Shown in pieces: positions 42,895 to 51,624 of a DNA stretch of 64,000 nucleotides. The DNA comes from Corynebacterium maris DSM 45190 (GTDB taxonomy: Bacteria; Actinomycetota; Actinomycetes; Mycobacteriales; Mycobacteriaceae): the NCBI RefSeq assembly GCF_000442645.1, contig NC_021915.1:1612001-1676000 (forward strand), in the 5' to 3' direction. The notes beneath the pieces are model-generated. The model was not told the origin of the DNA, did no database searches, and saw nothing but the letters and a program-made list of their open reading frames with translations. A program made the position numbers and the translations under genes. The first letter of the stretch is position 1, and the number at the start of each line of letters is the position of its first letter.

Positions 42895-43608
42895 TCATCC
42901 GTTCTTGTCGGTGCGCGCCCCCCGCAGACTCCCGTCGAGCTGGCGCAGGGCGCTGCGCACCGTGGCCACGAGCACTCCGGTGGTCACCACGGGCGCGGCG
43001 ACGATCCCAGCCGCCGGCCACAACCGGGAGGATTGTGGGTCATCGGCGCGCCGGGTGGCGGCGGTGATCAGCAACAGCGACATGGCCTGCATGCTGAGGG
43101 CCTGGGCGGCGGCGGTGGCGTCGACCTCCACCCCCTCGCTCCCCTGACGCGCGGAGAACTCCGCCCACGCCCCAGCGCCAGCGGAAATGAGCACGGGCGC
43201 GGCCATGGCGGCGGGCCCGCTCGACCAGCGGGTGGGCTTGAAGGTGATCCCCCAGTTGGATGGCAGTCGTTTGTGGGTCAGCGCGGCGCGCACCCCGGCG
43301 GCCGCCACCACTGCTCCGCCAACGATCGGCGCGACGCGTAGGGCGCCGGCGACCCCGGGCGGGATGTGCTCGGCGAGATCGGGCAGCGAGTCGTCGGGGC
43401 GGATGAGGCCGAGCTTCACGGCGACGGCGCCGACGTTGAGGTTCCAGCCGGCGCCGAAGGTTCGAGGCACGAACAGGTCGGGGTTTTCCGGTTCGAAGCC
43501 GCGCAGATGGGCGCGGGCGTCGGCCAGCCCGGGCAGGGAAACGGGGACGCCGAAGATGCGCCGGATGCCGTCGTCGTGGGTGCCGGAGTCGTCAGGTCGG
43601 GTGTTCAT
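42895..43608 (-). CDS. DUF5808-domain membrane protein
   Basis: A 237-residue protein with the DUF5808-like motif near its N-terminus (DLFVPRTFGAGWNLNVGAVAVKLGL) and three or four hydrophobic segments (APIVGGAVVAAAGVRA, AAPVLISAGAGAWAEF, LSMQAMSLLLITAATR, AAGIVAAPVVTTGVLVATV). It is cotranscribed with the PadR regulator 6 bp upstream, an arrangement typical of PadR-regulated membrane proteins in Actinobacteria that respond to drugs or envelope stress. The ATG at 43608 overlaps a GGGGATCAGTG-like spacer without an obvious ribosome site, so translation may be coupled to padR. Confidence 0.78.
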   Translation of the reverse strand: MNTRPDDSGTHDDGIRRIFGVPVSLPGLADARAHLRGFEPENPDLFVPRTFGAGWNLNVGAVAVKLGLIRPDDSLPDLAEHIPPGVAGALRVAPIVGGAVVAAAGVRAALTHKRLPSNWGITFKPTRWSSGPAAMAAPVLISAGAGAWAEFSARQGSEGVEVDATAAAQALSMQAMSLLLITAATRRADDPQSSRLWPAAGIVAAPVVTTGVLVATVRSALRQLDGSLRGARTDKNG

Positions 43609-43614
43609 TGGGGA

Positions 43615-43935
43615 TCAGTGTCCTTCCAGGATGTCGGTGACGGCCTGCGACAGGGTGTGCCAGTCATCGCGCAAGCCGGCCAGGCGGGTTCTGCCCACGT
43701 CGGTGAGGCTGTAGATCTTGCGGGGCGGGCCGACCGGGGATTCCTCCCAGTGGGTGGCCAGCACGCCGCTGGTGCGCAGGCGGGACAGCAGCGGGTACAG
43801 CGTGCCGGTGGACAGTTCCATCCCGTCGGCGCGGGCCAGGGTGTCGCGCAGCGCGCCGCCGTAGGAGGGATGACGGTCCAAGACCGCGAGCACCATCAGT
43901 TCGAGCACGCCTTTGCGCATCTGAGATTCGGCCAT
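43615..43935 (-). CDS. PadR-family transcriptional regulator
   Basis: Small winged-helix repressor, 106 residues. The PadR core is clear: MRKGVLELMVLAVLDRHPSYGG, ELSTGTLYPLLSRLRTSGVLATHW (recognition helix and wing), and GPPRKIYSLTDVGRTRLAGL. It has no C-terminal effector domain beyond a short dimerisation helix. ATG 43935 has GGAGG 6 bases upstream; the TTG at 43941 is unlikely. A perfect 29-bp palindrome begins 20 bp upstream and is the probable autoregulatory operator. Operon with the DUF5808 gene. Confidence 0.92.
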   Translation of the reverse strand: MAESQMRKGVLELMVLAVLDRHPSYGGALRDTLARADGMELSTGTLYPLLSRLRTSGVLATHWEESPVGPPRKIYSLTDVGRTRLAGLRDDWHTLSQAVTDILEGH

Positions 43936-43955
43936 CGTCAACCTCCCTTTCTTTA

Positions 43956-43984
43956 CCAGCTACTATGTATTACATAGTAGCTGG
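43956..43984. promoter_or_regulatory. PadR operator palindrome
   Basis: Perfect 14-bp inverted repeat CCAGCTACTATGTA with a single central base, containing the ATGTA...TACAT core of PadR operators. It lies 20 bp before padR and overlaps where its promoter must be. Confidence 0.82.
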
Positions 43985-44197
43985 TGCGCACTTTCAGGTA
44001 AAGCCCCTGCCACCCTCCATCTCGGCAACACTTGTCGCGGAATGGATTTCCTGCTCCACTAGGGACTACGGTGTAGGGAACCTATCGGCCCAGGGGCCGA
44101 TCATTGCGGACCATCCCCGCCAGTGCCGGAATCCAGGCCACACACCTGCAACAATAGGCAAACCATGAATTCATATCAGGGCGAATGTATGGAATGC

Positions 44198-44215
44198 CTA
44201 TCGACTGGTATATAG
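44198..44215 (+). promoter_or_regulatory. possible OxyR autoregulatory half-site over the -10
   Basis: CTAT-N10-ATAG immediately before oxyR overlaps the -10 hexamer TATAGT (44211-44216), which ends 8 bases before the ATG. LysR-type regulators commonly repress their own promoter this way. Judged by eye. Confidence 0.4.
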
Positions 44216-44224
44216 TTTAAACGT

Positions 44225-45202
44225 ATGAGCACTAAGGAATACCGGCCCACGCTCGCGCAGATGCGGACGTTTGTGACCATCGCCGAGAACAAGCACTTCG
44301 GCACCGCAGCCAACAAGCTGTCCATTTCCCAGCCCTCCCTCTCCCAGGCCCTCGTCGCCCTAGAGAACGGGCTCGGCGTCCAACTGATCGAGCGCTCCAC
44401 CCGCAAAGTCATCGTCACCCCCGTCGGTGAGGAGCTGCTGCCCTACGCCAAGGCCACCCTGGAAGCCGCCGACACTTTCCTCGCCCACTCGCGCGGAGCC
44501 AACGGCACCCTTTCCGGCCCCCTGACCTTGGGCCTGATCCCCACCGTCGCCCCCTACCTGCTGACCGGCGTCCTCACCGGCTTCAAGGACAACTACCCGG
44601 AGCTGGAACCGCGCATCGTCGAGGAGCAGACCAAGCACCTGCTGCAGCAGCTGCGCGACGGCCAAATCGACGCCGGCGTCATCGCGCTCCCCTCCGAGGC
44701 CTCCGGCCTGATCGAAGTCCCCCTCTACCGCGAGGAATTCGTCGTCGTCCTCCCCGAAGGCCACCCCCTCGGCGGACGCGACGACCTCACCCTCGAGGAA
44801 CTCCACCAAATCGACCTGCTGCTGCTCGACGACGGGCACTGCCTGCGCGACCAGGTCCTCGACCTGTGCCGCCGCGCCTCGGTCAACCCCTCGGAGGCGG
44901 CCAACACCGTCACCCGCGCCGCGTCGCTGACCACCGTCATCCAGCTCGTGGTCGCCGGCCTCGGCGGCACGCTGGTGCCGATCTCCGCCCTCGAGGCGGA
45001 ATGCTCCCGCCCAGGGCTGTCGGTGTCCTACTTCGCCGAGGGCGTCAATGCCCAACGCGAAGTCGGCATGGTGTTCCGCTCCTCGTCCTCACGCGCCGAG
45101 GAATTCAAGAAGCTCGGCGCCATCATCGCGGAATCCTTCACCGCGTCCCTGCCGGAGGCCACCCGCCAGCGCGCCACCCTCGCCCCGGACTACGCCGCCT
45201 AA
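44225..45202 (+). CDS. oxyR: hydrogen peroxide-sensing regulator OxyR
   Basis: LysR-type regulator of catalase and dps-type genes. The 325-residue product has an N-terminal HTH (MRTFVTIAENKHFGTAANKLSISQPSLSQAL) and an effector domain with the redox Cys pair in DDGHCLRDQVLDLCRRA, spaced as in OxyR. VVAGLGGTLVPISAL is also characteristic. ATG 44225 follows TATAGT by 8 bases with no ribosome site (leaderless). It lies in the conserved oxyR - hrpA - nrdR - lexA neighbourhood, with the oxyR terminator at 45253. Confidence 0.95.
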   Translation: MSTKEYRPTLAQMRTFVTIAENKHFGTAANKLSISQPSLSQALVALENGLGVQLIERSTRKVIVTPVGEELLPYAKATLEAADTFLAHSRGANGTLSGPLTLGLIPTVAPYLLTGVLTGFKDNYPELEPRIVEEQTKHLLQQLRDGQIDAGVIALPSEASGLIEVPLYREEFVVVLPEGHPLGGRDDLTLEELHQIDLLLLDDGHCLRDQVLDLCRRASVNPSEAANTVTRAASLTTVIQLVVAGLGGTLVPISALEAECSRPGLSVSYFAEGVNAQREVGMVFRSSSSRAEEFKKLGAIIAESFTASLPEATRQRATLAPDYAA

Positions 45203-45252
45203 CTTCCCGGCGCGCCCGCATCCCCACCGCCCGCGCCCCCAACGACGACGTA

Positions 45253-45310
45253 CGCCCCGCCCGAGCACCGTCCCGGAATGCTTCCGGTCGTGTGCCTGGG
45301 CGGGGCGTCT
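45253..45310 (+). terminator. oxyR terminator
   Basis: Long hairpin with outer stem ACGCCCCGCCC / GGGCGGGGCGT and inner CCGGAA / TTCCGG, followed by CTGTGCTTCC. It sits 50 bp after the oxyR stop and also lies beyond the stop of the convergent gene. Confidence 0.75.
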
Positions 45311-45339
45311 GTGCTTCCGACTCTTCCCGCTGGCTGCTC

Positions 45340-46497
45340 TTAGACCTGCGCGGGTACCTGCCCGCCGGCGGCCTGGCGGTACATGTGCGCGGTGACCAGG
45401 ATGAGTATCGGGGTCAGCAGGAGGGAGCCCACTCCCAACGTAAACATCGACAGCACACCGCTGACCAGCGCGACCACCACCTGGTAGAGCACCAGGCGGC
45501 CGTAGTTACGTCCGGCGGCCTTGACGCCTTCTGCGATGGAGCCGAAGAACTTCTCCCGGCGCTCCACGAGGTAATAAGGCATGAACATGGTGAACGGGGT
45601 GATCAGCACGGCCAGCAGCAGCGTGCCCAGTATGCCGCCGAGCAGGGGTAAGACGATGGCCGTGATCGCTTCTTCGTCGGAAACGGGCTGCTGTTCCACC
45701 GAGGCAAGCGAGAGCATCATCGGCAGCATGGGCAGCAGCATGACCGCGGACAGCACCACGCCGACCAGCAGCTGCTGCAGGATGACGGGAAAGACGTTGA
45801 CGTCGCGGAAGAAGTGCCGCCACCCCATCTGCGGGGTGTCGATCTGGTGCAGCGCGCCCCGGATCAGGCACAGCCACACCGCCAGGCTGACAATCGTGAC
45901 GACCACCGCGAAGATCACCGTGCCCGCCCCGCCGCCGGCGATGGGTTCGCCGGCTTCGATGGCGGCGACCTGGGCCATCACCACGGCGAAGTACACGCCC
46001 GCGCCCACTAATGCGAGGGCCAGGAACACGAGGATGACCATGACCCACACCTTCCAGTTGCGGAAGGTGGTCTGGAATCCCCAGCCGACGGCGCGCAGCA
46101 CGTCGATCTTGCCGGTGCCTTGTTCCGGGGCGCCGGGTCCTGCGCCGTACCCGGACTGACCGTAGGGGTCCTGGTATCCGCCGTACCCGCCGTACCCGGC
46201 GTAACCGCCGTAGCCGCCGTAGCCCTGGGGCGCGGCCGGGTCCTGACCGAAGGCGCCGGGCTGGGTGTAACCGCCGGATTCGTCGTAACCGCCGTAGCCG
46301 CGCGCGGGATCCTGCGGGTGGCCGCCGCGATCCTCGGGGTGCGGCGTCGGCGGGTAGGACAGATAGTCGGGGTAGCCGTCCGGGTATTCCGGGGGCTGCG
46401 GATCGGCTCCGTTACCGTCGCCGGTGTTGTCGCTGTCGGGGCGGTGCCCGTCAGGGTCGTGCGGGTCGTCCGGCCCGCCGTGAGATGGTGTGCTCAT
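45340..46497 (-). CDS. membrane protein with Gly/Tyr-rich disordered N-terminus
   Basis: I recognise no precise family; the membrane part resembles generic actinobacterial proteins with a glycerophosphoryl-diester-phosphodiesterase-membrane-like fold. Residues ~1-125 are Pro/Asp/Gly/Tyr-rich with repeated GYGGY units (for example YGGYGGYAGYGGYGGY). Residues ~130-385 contain five or six transmembrane helices (VWVMVILVFLALALVGAGVYF, VIFAVVVTIVSLAVWLCL, LLVGVVLSAVMLLPMLPMML, VLPLLGGILGTLLLAVLI and a last one near SLLLTPILILVTAHM). The ATG at 46497 is divergent from hrpA across 135 bp. Function unknown. Confidence 0.75.
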   Translation of the reverse strand: MSTPSHGGPDDPHDPDGHRPDSDNTGDGNGADPQPPEYPDGYPDYLSYPPTPHPEDRGGHPQDPARGYGGYDESGGYTQPGAFGQDPAAPQGYGGYGGYAGYGGYGGYQDPYGQSGYGAGPGAPEQGTGKIDVLRAVGWGFQTTFRNWKVWVMVILVFLALALVGAGVYFAVVMAQVAAIEAGEPIAGGGAGTVIFAVVVTIVSLAVWLCLIRGALHQIDTPQMGWRHFFRDVNVFPVILQQLLVGVVLSAVMLLPMLPMMLSLASVEQQPVSDEEAITAIVLPLLGGILGTLLLAVLITPFTMFMPYYLVERREKFFGSIAEGVKAAGRNYGRLVLYQVVVALVSGVLSMFTLGVGSLLLTPILILVTAHMYRQAAGGQVPAQV

Positions 46498-46632
46498 GAG
46501 GAAACACCCTTTCGCCTAGGTCGCCGCCCAGATTACGGCAGGCCACCGCGCCTCGCTGCACACGGTCTCCGACGGAGGCGGCGTTGACGGTGGCTTCCTC
46601 GCTGGTTGGGCGGGTAACATGCCTAGACGACT

Positions 46633-49600
46633 ATGACTACTTCCGATGCAGTGCCCACCCGCGACGACCTGTACGCGGCCCTTGACGGTGTGACGCTCGC
46701 CGACGAACGGAATTTCCGCCGGCGGCTGCGTAAAGCGCGTGCCCCCAAGGCGTTGAGCGAGATCGGCGCCGAGATCACCGCCGCCGCGCGGCGGGTGACG
46801 CGCGTGGCGGAGGCGATTCCTTCGATCACCTACCCGGAGCAACTGCCGGTCAGTGACCGCCGCGACGACATCGCCGAGGCCATCGACAACAACCAGGTGG
46901 TCATCGTCGCAGGTGAGACCGGTTCGGGAAAGACGACGCAGATCCCGAAGATCTGCCTGGACCTGGGCCGGGGCCGGCGCGGGCTGATCGGGCACACGCA
47001 GCCCCGCCGGCTGGCGGCGCGCACGGTCGCGGAGCGGATCTCGGAGGAGCTGGGCCAGAAGATCGGCGAGACCGTCGGCTACGCGATCCGTTTCGACGAC
47101 CGGGTGTCGCCGTCGACGGCCGTGAAGCTGATGACGGACGGCATCCTGCTCGCGGAGATGCAGCGCGACCGCTTCCTCAACGCCTACGACACGATCATCA
47201 TCGACGAGGCGCACGAGCGCAGCCTGAACATCGACTTTTTGCTGGGCTACCTCAAGCGGCTGCTGCCGAGGCGCCCGGACCTGAAGGTGATCATCACTTC
47301 GGCGACGATTGACCCGGAGCGTTTCGCGGAGCACTTCGCCGCCGCCGACGGCTCCCCCGCCCCCATCATCGAGGTCTCCGGACGCACCTACCCCGTGGAG
47401 ATCCGCTATCGGCCGCTGGAGGCGGAGGTCGACGGCAAACTCATCGACGTCGACCCGCTGGACGGGCTGTGCGACGCCATCGAGGAACTCATGGCCGAGG
47501 GCTCGGGCGACATCCTGTGCTTCTTCCCCGGCGAGCGCGACATCCGCGACGCCATGGAGGCCATCGAGGGCCGGCGCTGGCGCGGGGTGGAGGTCACCCC
47601 GCTGTTCGGCCGGTTGTCCAACCAGGAACAGCACCGGGTGTTCAGCCCGCATTCGGGTCGGCGCATCGTGCTGGCGACCAATATCGCGGAGACCTCGTTG
47701 ACGGTGCCGGGCATCCACTACGTGGTGGACACCGGCACGGCACGTATCTCGCGCTACTCGACGCGCACGAAAGTGCAACGCCTCCCGATCGAGCCGATTT
47801 CCCAGGCCAGCGCGAACCAGCGCTCGGGCCGTTCCGGGCGTGTGGCCGACGGCGTGGCCATCCGCCTGTACTCGGAAGAAGACTTCGAGTCGCGGCCGGA
47901 GTTTACCGACCCGGAAATTCTGCGCACCAACCTGGCCAGCGTGATCCTGCAGATGATTTCGCTGCGGCTCGGCGACATCGAGGAGTTCCCGTTCGTGCAG
48001 CCGCCGGAACAACGCGCGGTGCGCGACGGTCTGGCCCTGTTGCACGAACTCGGCGCGATCGAACCGAACCAGGAGCGCGACGGCGCGCCGGTGTTGACCG
48101 CGATCGGCCGGGACCTCTCCCGCCTGCCGGTGGACCCGCGGATGGCGCGCATGCTGGTGGCGGGAAACCGCCTGGGCGTGCTCGACGACGTCACTGCGCT
48201 GGTGGCCGCCATGACCATCCAGGACGTGCGCGAGCGCCCCCTGGAGAAGCAGGCGCAGGCGGATCAGGCGCACGCTCGGTTCAAGGACGCCACCTCGGAT
48301 TTTTTGAGCACCCTGAAACTGTGGGACTACATCAACGACTCCCGCGACGATCTGTCCGGCAACGCGTTTCGCAAACGCATGAAGGGTGAATACCTGCACT
48401 ACATGCGCATCCGCGAGTGGTACGACCTGGTGCGCCAGCTGCGCGGGGTCTCCCGCCAGCTGGGCTGGTCGTCGAAGGACAAGGTCGTGGGCGCACGCGA
48501 CGCCACCGGCATCCACAAGTCGATGCTGACGGGCCTGTTGTCCAATATCGGCGCCCGGGACGGCAACTCCAAGGAATTCAAGGGCGCCCGCGGCACCCGC
48601 TTTCTCGTCTTCCCCGGTTCCGCGCTGGCGAAGAAGCCGCCGGAGTTCCTCATGGCCGCCGAACTGGTGGAGACCTCCCGGCTGTGGGCGCGCGACGTCG
48701 CCGCCATCGAGCCCGCCTGGGTCGAAGAAGTCGCGGGGTCGCTGCTCAAGCACACTTACAGCGACCCGGTGTGGTCGCGTAAGCGGGCCGCCGCGATGGC
48801 GCACCAAAAATCCACGGTCTACGGCGTCACCGTCGTCGCCGACCGGCTGGTGCCCTACCACCGGGTGGACCCGGAGGCCGCCCGCGACATGTTCATCCGC
48901 CACGCCCTGATCGAAGGCGACTGGAACACCCACCACGAGTTCTACAAGCGCAACGTCGCCCGCCTGGAGGAAGTAGGCGAACTGGAGGAAAAGGCGCGCC
49001 GCCGCGGGCTGGTCGTCGACGAGGACACTCTCTTCGACTTCTACGACGACAAGCTGCCCGCCACCGTGACCACCGCCCGGCACTTCGATTCCTGGTGGAA
49101 GAAAGAAAAGGCCCGCAACCCGCAGCTGCTCGACTTCGACCCGGAGGCGCTGCTGGCCGAAGACGCCACCCAGGTCACCGGCGAAGCCTTCCCCGACACC
49201 TGGCGCACCGGATCCTTGACCTTCGATCTGACCTACCGCTTCGAACCCGGCCACCCCCAGGACGGCGTGACCGTCAACGTGCCGATCCCGCTGCTTGCCG
49301 GCATCGACGACGAAGGCTTCGACTGGCTGGTGCCCGGGCTGCGCGAAGAATTGGTCACCGAGCTGATCCGCTCGCTGCCCAAGGCCATCCGCCGGTCTGT
49401 GGTGCCGGCCCCGAACTTCGCCGAACGCGCCCTGCCCCTGCTTCACCCCTTCGACTCCCCCATCACGGAACAGTTGGCCGACGCGCTGCGCCAACTCGGC
49501 GGCAGCGGCATCAACGTCGGCGACTTCGCCGTCGACAAGCTGCCCGCCCACCTGCGGATGACGTACGCGGCGATCGACAAGCGCGGCAAAGTCGTCGACT

Positions 49601-50538
49601 CCGACAAGGATCTGGCCGCCCTCAAGCAACGCCAGGCCGGGCAGATCCGCTCTTCGGTGAGCAAGGTCGGGCGCAAAGCGGAGGCCACGGCCGTCAAGAA
49701 CTGGACGCCCGAGAATCTGGGCGAGGTCCCGGAGGAGGTCAGCACCACGGTCGACGGCCACACCGTCGCCGCCTACCCGGCGTTGTCGGCCACCGCCGAC
49801 GGCGTGGAAGTCAAGGTGTGGCCCACGAAGGCCGCCGCCGACGCCTCCATGATGACCGCCACCTTGACGCTGCTGATGCGCGAGATCACCGTCAACGCCA
49901 AACAAATGACCAAGGGGTTGCCGCTGCAGCAAAAAGTCGCCGTGGACAACTACCCGCACGGCGGTGCCGACGGCTTGGTCGAAGACGCGCGTATCGCCGC
50001 CATCCGCGACGTGATGATCGCTCACGGCGGGCCGGTGCGTGCCCCGGAGGAATTCGACGCACTGAAGTCGAAAGTCGCCCCGGAGGTGCCCGGTGAAGTC
50101 CGTCGCGCCGTGGTCGGCCTGGCCCCCGGGCTGGTGCTGCTGTCGAAAGTCAAGGACGAATTGGCGCAGTGGAGCGGGCCGGCGATCGACGACATGCTCG
50201 CCCAACTGGAGTTCATGCTGCCCAAAAACGCCGTGACGACCCACGGGATAGGGCACCTGCGGCATCTGCCGCGCTACTTAAGCGCGATGCAGATCCGGCT
50301 GGAGGAAATGGGCCTGGATCCGGACAAGGACGCGGACCGGCAAGATGAGGTCGGGGCGGTCAAGAGCGTCTTACGGGCGCGGTTGAAGCAGCTGCCCGAG
50401 GCCCGCGCGAAGTCGAAGGCGGTGCGCGACATCGGCTGGATGATCCAGGAATTTCGGGTCAGCCTCTTCGCCCAGCGGCTGGGCACCGCCCACCCGGTCT
50501 CCGCGCGGCGGATCGAAAAGGCCATCGCCAAGCTCTGA
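46633..50538 (+). CDS. hrpA: ATP-dependent RNA helicase HrpA
   Basis: DEAH-box (DHX-type) RNA helicase, 1301 residues, the usual HrpA length. Walker A is VAGETGSGKTTQIPK (~93), motif Ia QPRRLAART, the DEAH box IIDEAHERSLN, motif III ITSATIDPERF, motif V LATNIAETSLTVPGI and motif VI QRSGRSGRVADG. HA2, OB-fold and the long bacterial-specific DUF3418 C-terminus (~760-1300) follow. ATG 46633 starts 12 bases after TAACAT. It is followed by a 37-bp gap to the convergent nrdR. Its roles in bacteria include mRNA processing and rescue of stalled ribosomes. Confidence 0.96.
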   Translation: MTTSDAVPTRDDLYAALDGVTLADERNFRRRLRKARAPKALSEIGAEITAAARRVTRVAEAIPSITYPEQLPVSDRRDDIAEAIDNNQVVIVAGETGSGKTTQIPKICLDLGRGRRGLIGHTQPRRLAARTVAERISEELGQKIGETVGYAIRFDDRVSPSTAVKLMTDGILLAEMQRDRFLNAYDTIIIDEAHERSLNIDFLLGYLKRLLPRRPDLKVIITSATIDPERFAEHFAAADGSPAPIIEVSGRTYPVEIRYRPLEAEVDGKLIDVDPLDGLCDAIEELMAEGSGDILCFFPGERDIRDAMEAIEGRRWRGVEVTPLFGRLSNQEQHRVFSPHSGRRIVLATNIAETSLTVPGIHYVVDTGTARISRYSTRTKVQRLPIEPISQASANQRSGRSGRVADGVAIRLYSEEDFESRPEFTDPEILRTNLASVILQMISLRLGDIEEFPFVQPPEQRAVRDGLALLHELGAIEPNQERDGAPVLTAIGRDLSRLPVDPRMARMLVAGNRLGVLDDVTALVAAMTIQDVRERPLEKQAQADQAHARFKDATSDFLSTLKLWDYINDSRDDLSGNAFRKRMKGEYLHYMRIREWYDLVRQLRGVSRQLGWSSKDKVVGARDATGIHKSMLTGLLSNIGARDGNSKEFKGARGTRFLVFPGSALAKKPPEFLMAAELVETSRLWARDVAAIEPAWVEEVAGSLLKHTYSDPVWSRKRAAAMAHQKSTVYGVTVVADRLVPYHRVDPEAARDMFIRHALIEGDWNTHHEFYKRNVARLEEVGELEEKARRRGLVVDEDTLFDFYDDKLPATVTTARHFDSWWKKEKARNPQLLDFDPEALLAEDATQVTGEAFPDTWRTGSLTFDLTYRFEPGHPQDGVTVNVPIPLLAGIDDEGFDWLVPGLREELVTELIRSLPKAIRRSVVPAPNFAERALPLLHPFDSPITEQLADALRQLGGSGINVGDFAVDKLPAHLRMTYAAIDKRGKVVDSDKDLAALKQRQAGQIRSSVSKVGRKAEATAVKNWTPENLGEVPEEVSTTVDGHTVAAYPALSATADGVEVKVWPTKAAADASMMTATLTLLMREITVNAKQMTKGLPLQQKVAVDNYPHGGADGLVEDARIAAIRDVMIAHGGPVRAPEEFDALKSKVAPEVPGEVRRAVVGLAPGLVLLSKVKDELAQWSGPAIDDMLAQLEFMLPKNAVTTHGIGHLRHLPRYLSAMQIRLEEMGLDPDKDADRQDEVGAVKSVLRARLKQLPEARAKSKAVRDIGWMIQEFRVSLFAQRLGTAHPVSARRIEKAIAKL

Positions 50539-50575
50539 CGCCGAGGCTGGGCGGGCAGGGTCAGGCGCGGAAGAG

Positions 50576-51031
50576 TCAGTCCTCCCGCGCGCGGCGGCGC
50601 ATCAGGCGGATCTCCGCCTCGAAGTCCTCCGCCGACTCGAAGGACTTGTAGACGGACGCGAAACGTAAATAGGCGACCTCGTCGAGTTCGCGCAACGGCT
50701 CCAGCACCGCCAACCCGATGTCGTTGGCGTTGATCTGCGAGCTGCCCTGTCCGCGCACGGTCTCCTCGACCTGCTGGGCCAGCTTCTTCAACGCGTCGTC
50801 GGAGACTTCGCGCCCCTGGCACGCCCGGCGCACGCCGCGAATGAGCTTTTCCCTGCTGAACGGCTCCGTCACGCCGTTGCGCTTGACGACCAGGAGCACC
50901 GCTTTTTCCAGCGTGGTGAAACGCCCCTGGCAGTGCGTGCACTCTCGGCGACGTCGCGTCGCCGTGCCCGCCTCGATGACGCGGGAATCAATGACGCGGG
51001 AATGCTCGTGGTGGCAAAAGGGGCAATGCAC
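50576..51031 (-). CDS. nrdR: ribonucleotide reductase repressor NrdR
   Basis: Zinc-finger/ATP-cone repressor of ribonucleotide reductase genes. The 151-residue product begins HCPFCHHEHSRVIDSRV, with the second Cys pair in RECTHCQGRFTTLE forming the zinc ribbon. The ATP-cone follows (VKRNGVTEPFSREKLIRGVRRAC; VAYLRFASVYKSFE). The open frame reaches to 51655, but the true start by homology is GTG 51031, with GGGAG about 9 bases upstream. The Arg-rich tail MRRRARED is unremarkable. It lies downstream of divS on the same strand, 83 bp apart. Confidence 0.97.
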   Translation of the reverse strand: MHCPFCHHEHSRVIDSRVIEAGTATRRRRECTHCQGRFTTLEKAVLLVVKRNGVTEPFSREKLIRGVRRACQGREVSDDALKKLAQQVEETVRGQGSSQINANDIGLAVLEPLRELDEVAYLRFASVYKSFESAEDFEAEIRLMRRRARED

Positions 51032-51114
51032 GGTGATCGGCTCCCGTCGGACGCTGAAATGTTGTGGGCTTATCAGTCTAGCCCCGGTCTTTTTCTCTTT
51101 TTCGCACGCGCCGC

Positions 51115-51474
51115 CTATTTCGCCACAACGGCGCTGACGGACTCTGCGGGAGGCGGCGGAATGCTCGGAGTTTCTCCGTTCACGGCGTAGACGGTGCCCA
51201 ACACCACCGAAAAACCCAGCACCGCTCCCAGAAGGTATGTTCGACCGGCCTCCCGTCGGGCGGTCGCCCGATCCGCATGCCCCGTCCGCACTGGCGGGCA
51301 GGGCGCCGTGCCGGGCGTCGAGGGCTGCGCCGCCCGCAGTGTGCGCACCCGCGGTGCCGGGGCCTGCCCGGGCGGTGGGGACGGGGGTTCCCATACGGAC
51401 GCTGCGGGAACGACGTGGAACGAGGGGGAGAAAGTCGGTCCAGGCCGGTGGCGTGGCAGAAGCGGAAATATCAT
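51115..51474 (-). CDS. divS: SOS cell-division suppressor, DivS-like
   Basis: In C. glutamicum DivS is the SOS-induced cell-division inhibitor encoded opposite lexA. This 119-residue product is in that position: divergent from lexA and upstream of nrdR. It has a proline-rich, basic N-terminal region (~1-75), one transmembrane helix (TYLLGAVLGFSVVLGTVYAV, ~80-99) and a short external tail. Sequence-level identity is weak to the eye, so the call rests mainly on position, the SOS sites upstream and the topology. ATG 51474 has no strong ribosome site. Confidence 0.7.
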   Translation of the reverse strand: MIFPLLPRHRPGPTFSPSFHVVPAASVWEPPSPPPGQAPAPRVRTLRAAQPSTPGTAPCPPVRTGHADRATARREAGRTYLLGAVLGFSVVLGTVYAVNGETPSIPPPPAESVSAVVAK

Positions 51475-51544
51475 GGGGCGCCGTCCTTGGGGTCGCGTGT
51501 GGCGTTAACGTACAAGGCGTGTCCGACACCGCCGAGGCCCGAGT

Positions 51545-51560
51545 TCGATCGCCTGTTCGA
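51545..51560. promoter_or_regulatory. LexA box-like site 1
   Basis: TCGATCGCCTGTTCGA has a perfect right half (TGTTCGA) of the corynebacterial SOS box TCGAAc/a-NN-TGTTCGA, with a degenerate left half. It lies between divergent divS and lexA. Confidence 0.6.
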
Positions 51561-51562
51561 TG

Positions 51563-51578
51563 TCGCGTACATGTTCGA
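51563..51578. promoter_or_regulatory. LexA box-like site 2
   Basis: TCGCGTACATGTTCGA again has a perfect TGTTCGA half. It is centred 18 bp from site 1, so two LexA dimers could bind side by side on the divS promoter. Confidence 0.6.
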
Positions 51579-51624
51579 TTTCTAACAGGCTTTCGAAACT
51601 TTGTCCACATGTACGGGCAAAGAG

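Noticed and set aside
46516..50265. A 1249-codon open frame antisense to hrpA
   Set aside because: It is the complementary-strand shadow of a high-GC gene: low-complexity His/Arg/Gln/Val composition and no domain. hrpA carries all helicase motifs.
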